DNA of 8,158 nucleotides from DASUHT01 sp051955775 (GTDB lineage Bacteria; Actinomycetota; Thermoleophilia; Gaiellales; JAICJC01), in contig JBQCGJ010000109.1 in NCBI GenBank assembly GCA_051955775.1, forward strand, positions 1 to 8,158, read 5' to 3'. Positions 6,348 through 8,158 of the stretch are shown piece by piece; the first letter of the stretch is position 1, and every line of letters begins with the position of its first letter. The notes under the pieces were generated by a model. The model had not been told where the DNA came from, did not search any database, and saw nothing but the letters and a program-made list of their open reading frames with translations. A program made the translations under genes and the position numbers.

Positions 6348-7746
6348 TGTCTGACACTGCTACGGGGCCGAGGGCGCGCTCGACCACCGCCGCGGCGGCG
6401 ATGCAGACCGATTCCTGCCAGGGCAGCGCTGCGAGCTGCGCGCCCACCGGCATCCCCGCGTCGTCGCGGCCGCAGGGCACGCTGATCGCCGGCCAGCCGA
6501 GCACGTTGTAGATCTCGGTCAGGCCGCACATGGCCACCGTCACGTCCTCGTCGGGCTTGCCCGCGAAGGGCACCCGCAGCGTGCCCACGGCAGGTGGCGT
6601 GAATGCCTCCGTCGGGGTGACGATCAGATCGATCCCGGCCGCAGCCACCGACTCGAGCGTCCTGGCCTGGTAGTGCAGGCGCCGCAACCCAACCTCGCCC
6701 GTCTGGATGCCCGTCAGGGTCTCTGTGAATCGCATGCTCTCCACCACGTCGGCCCCCATCTCCGCGGCCCGGTCAGGCCACAGCCCGGCCACGGCCGCCC
6801 CCTGCTCGGCGGCGTAGAAGCCGAACGGCGGCTTGTCGGGCGGCGGCCAGCCCAGATCCACGTCGACGATGCGCGCACCGGCCTCGCGCAGCGCCTCCAC
6901 GGCGGCCCGCACAGGAGCCGCCACATCCGGCGCGGTGTGCTCGAAGAAATACCGCTCGGCCACCCCCACGGTCATCCCGGCCAGACCGCGGCCGAGCGCC
7001 TCGGTGTAGCGGTCGACCGGCACCGCGGGCGTTCGCGGGTCACGCAGCGAGGCGCCCGCCATCACCTCCAGCTCAAGCGCACAGTCGCGCACCGAGCGGG
7101 TCATCGGGCCGCAGTGGTCGAGCCCGACGCACAGCTCGTGGATACCGCCCAGGCTGACCCGGCCCAGCGTCGGCTTGAGGCCGACGATCCCGCAGCACGA
7201 GGCCGGGCAGCGGATCGAGCCGCCGGTGTCGGTGCCGGGGGCGAGCCCCACCAGCCGGGCCGCCACCGCCGCGCCCGAGCCGCCTGACGAACCGCCCGGC
7301 ATGCGGCCGGGATCGTGCGGGTTGCGGCACGTCCCGAAGTGCGGGTTGTCGGTCGTCGTGCCCCACGCGAACTCATGGGTGGCCAGCTTGGCCACGCTGA
7401 CCGCGCCGGCCGCGGCGTGCCGCTGCACCACATCGGCGTCGCGCTGCGGCACGTGGTCGCGGAAGATGGCGCTGCCGTACGTCGTGCGCTGGCCGCCGGT
7501 GTCGATCAGGTCCTTCCAGCCCACCGGCACGCCTGCCAGAGGGCCGGGATCACGCCCAGCCGCAATCGCCGCATCGACCGCCGCGGCCTCGGCCGCCGCC
7601 CGCTCAGCGGTCAGCAGCCACACGGCACCCAGCGTGTCGGCGCCGAGCCGCTCCAGCGCGGCGTCGGCGAGCTCGGCTGCCGAGACCGTGCGCTGCCGCA
7701 CCGCCTCGGCCATCGCCCAGGCGTCGCCGTCGAGAAGCTCGCTCAC
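6337..7746 (-). CDS. Amidase-signature (AS) family amidase
   Basis: This 469-residue protein hydrolyses an amide or carbamoyl bond using the AS family Ser-cisSer-Lys triad. The triad is visible: Lys78 in VGWKDLID, Ser153 in PGGSSGGSG (150-158), and nucleophile Ser177 in GTDTGGSIRCPAS (171-183); the 24-residue gap between the two serines matches fatty acid amide hydrolase (217 and 241). GLKPT follows the signature, as in the family. Length is normal and no frameshift is seen; there is no signal peptide. The GTG at 7746 overlaps the stop of the upstream oxidase as GTGA; its Shine-Dalgarno is weak (AGG, 11 nt away), so translation probably depends on coupling. The last residues, about VSDTVT, are encoded by the palindromic repeat at 6345-6359, which suggests that the original end of the gene was altered. 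GatA is unlikely because no gatB or gatC accompanies it and an oxidase does. Substrate is unknown; a role after HyuA/HyuB in opening a linear amide or carbamoyl is inference. Confidence 0.93.
   Translation of the reverse strand: MSELLDGDAWAMAEAVRQRTVSAAELADAALERLGADTLGAVWLLTAERAAAEAAAVDAAIAAGRDPGPLAGVPVGWKDLIDTGGQRTTYGSAIFRDHVPQRDADVVQRHAAAGAVSVAKLATHEFAWGTTTDNPHFGTCRNPHDPGRMPGGSSGGSGAAVAARLVGLAPGTDTGGSIRCPASCCGIVGLKPTLGRVSLGGIHELCVGLDHCGPMTRSVRDCALELEVMAGASLRDPRTPAVPVDRYTEALGRGLAGMTVGVAERYFFEHTAPDVAAPVRAAVEALREAGARIVDVDLGWPPPDKPPFGFYAAEQGAAVAGLWPDRAAEMGADVVESMRFTETLTGIQTGEVGLRRLHYQARTLESVAAAGIDLIVTPTEAFTPPAVGTLRVPFAGKPDEDVTVAMCGLTEIYNVLGWPAISVPCGRDDAGMPVGAQLAALPWQESVCIAAAAVVERALGPVAVSDTVT
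6345..6359. repeat. 15-bp palindrome, copy 2, inside the 3' end of the amidase gene
   Basis: CGGTGTCTGACACTG is, on the opposite strand, identical to copy 1 (6293-6307) at 14 of 15 positions. Bases 6345-6357 pair perfectly with 6295-6307, giving inverted arms of 13 bp separated by 37 bp. This copy lies inside the amidase frame and encodes its C-terminal tail. Confidence 0.6.
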
Positions 7747-8158
7747 GTTCGCGCAAGCCTACCGGCTGCGAACCGCCGCGCCTGCGGGAGCACGTCACCG
7801 CCCTGGGCGAGATCGGCCGCCATCCGGCCGAGTAGCGGCGCCAGCTTGAAGGCGTGCCCCGAATCGCCCCCGCACACGACCACGCCGTCGATCACATCCA
7901 GCACGAAGTCGGAGTCCGAGGTCATGGTGTACAGGCACGCCTCTGCGTGCACCGGCTCCGGATCGAGCCCAGGGAACCAGTCGCGCACATACTCGGCGAT
8001 CCGCGTCTCCTGGGCGGGATCGACGGGCCGATCGGGCCGCTCGGGATCCCATGGCCGGGCGACTCCGTCCTCGGCAACCTTGTACCCGACACCCGGCGCG
8101 ACCAGTCCGTAGAAGAGCCGCTCCGACCGCCCCAGATCGATCACCGACGGACGCGAAT
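7743..8158 (-). CDS. FAD-dependent amine oxidase, sarcosine oxidase/N-methyltryptophan oxidase family, C-terminal part
   Basis: The frame is open to the right edge; the visible 138 residues are the C-terminal end of a DAO-type flavoprotein that oxidises secondary (N-methyl) amino acids, producing formaldehyde and hydrogen peroxide when the substrate is sarcosine. Family marks are a segment near the edge ending in LFYGLVAPGVGYK (compare the YG...GxK stretch of monomeric sarcosine oxidase), EACLYTMTSDSDFVLD, and VVVCGGDSGHAFKLAPLLG. The Cys of ACLYT aligns with the cysteine that carries covalent FAD in monomeric sarcosine oxidase, and the Lys of HAFKLAP with a conserved Lys near the active site. 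The in-frame GTG at 8144 is internal, not the real start: upstream codons continue the family pattern. The stop TGA overlaps the amidase GTG, so the two genes form one operon. Exact substrate cannot be told because the substrate-binding and NAD(P)/FAD Rossmann parts lie outside. Confidence 0.88.
   Translation of the reverse strand, partial: SRPSVIDLGRSERLFYGLVAPGVGYKVAEDGVARPWDPERPDRPVDPAQETRIAEYVRDWFPGLDPEPVHAEACLYTMTSDSDFVLDVIDGVVVCGGDSGHAFKLAPLLGRMAADLAQGGDVLPQARRFAAGRLART

Noticed and set aside
6337..7746. Glutamyl-tRNA amidotransferase subunit A (gatA)
   Set aside because: It shares the amidase signature, but there is no gatB or gatC nearby and the gene is coupled to an amine oxidase.
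1..8158. tRNA or rRNA genes, CRISPR arrays, insertion sequences, phage genes
   Set aside because: No cloverleaf, repeat-spacer array, transposase or integrase motif was found on either strand by reading.

Overview
This is a high-GC window, roughly 70 % G+C by eye. It has GTG starts, short intergenic gaps and no sign of phage or transposase genes. It looks like a chromosomal segment from a high-GC bacterium, most likely an actinomycetote; Thermoleophilia-type lineages would fit, but nothing here proves the class. Five genes are recognisable by family, one is a convincing partial secreted protein, and several small regulatory structures can be seen.

Layout. Positions 1-192 (minus) hold the N-terminus of a secreted protein that leaves the left edge. 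Positions 193-387 are a control region with a possible leaderless 23-codon ORF and a strong hairpin. Positions 388-1815 (plus) encode a type 3 (archaeal/eukaryotic-like) prolyl-tRNA synthetase. Its stop overlaps tail to tail with the stop of a minus-strand hyuA-hyuB pair (hyuB 1809-3308, hyuA 3305-5158), which encodes an ATP-dependent hydantoinase/5-oxoprolinase-type enzyme. Only 22 bp separate hyuA from a divergent plus-strand gene (5181-6284) for a C45-family (penicillin acyltransferase-like) Ntn hydrolase. A palindrome-rich 52-bp gap follows, and then the minus-strand end of an amidase-signature amidase (6337-7746). The amidase is translationally coupled to an upstream FAD amine oxidase of the sarcosine oxidase/N-methyltryptophan oxidase family, whose C-terminal part (7743-8158) runs off the right edge.

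How the genes may work together. Apart from proS and the secreted protein, positions 1809-8158 form a compact catabolic cluster for C-N bonds: an ATP-driven cyclic amide opener (HyuA/HyuB), two unrelated linear amide hydrolases (C45 and amidase signature) and an N-alkyl amino acid oxidase. By analogy with the known route N-methylhydantoin -> N-carbamoylsarcosine -> sarcosine -> glycine + formaldehyde, the cluster could degrade an N-methylated cyclic ureide, imide or lactam. This is inference: the substrate cannot be read from the sequence and no transporter or regulator is present in the window.

The most unusual local structures are two near-identical 15-bp palindromes flanking the convergent C45/amidase gap, one of which supplies the last codons of the amidase gene, and the very short bidirectional hyuA/C45 start region with overlapping -10-like elements.
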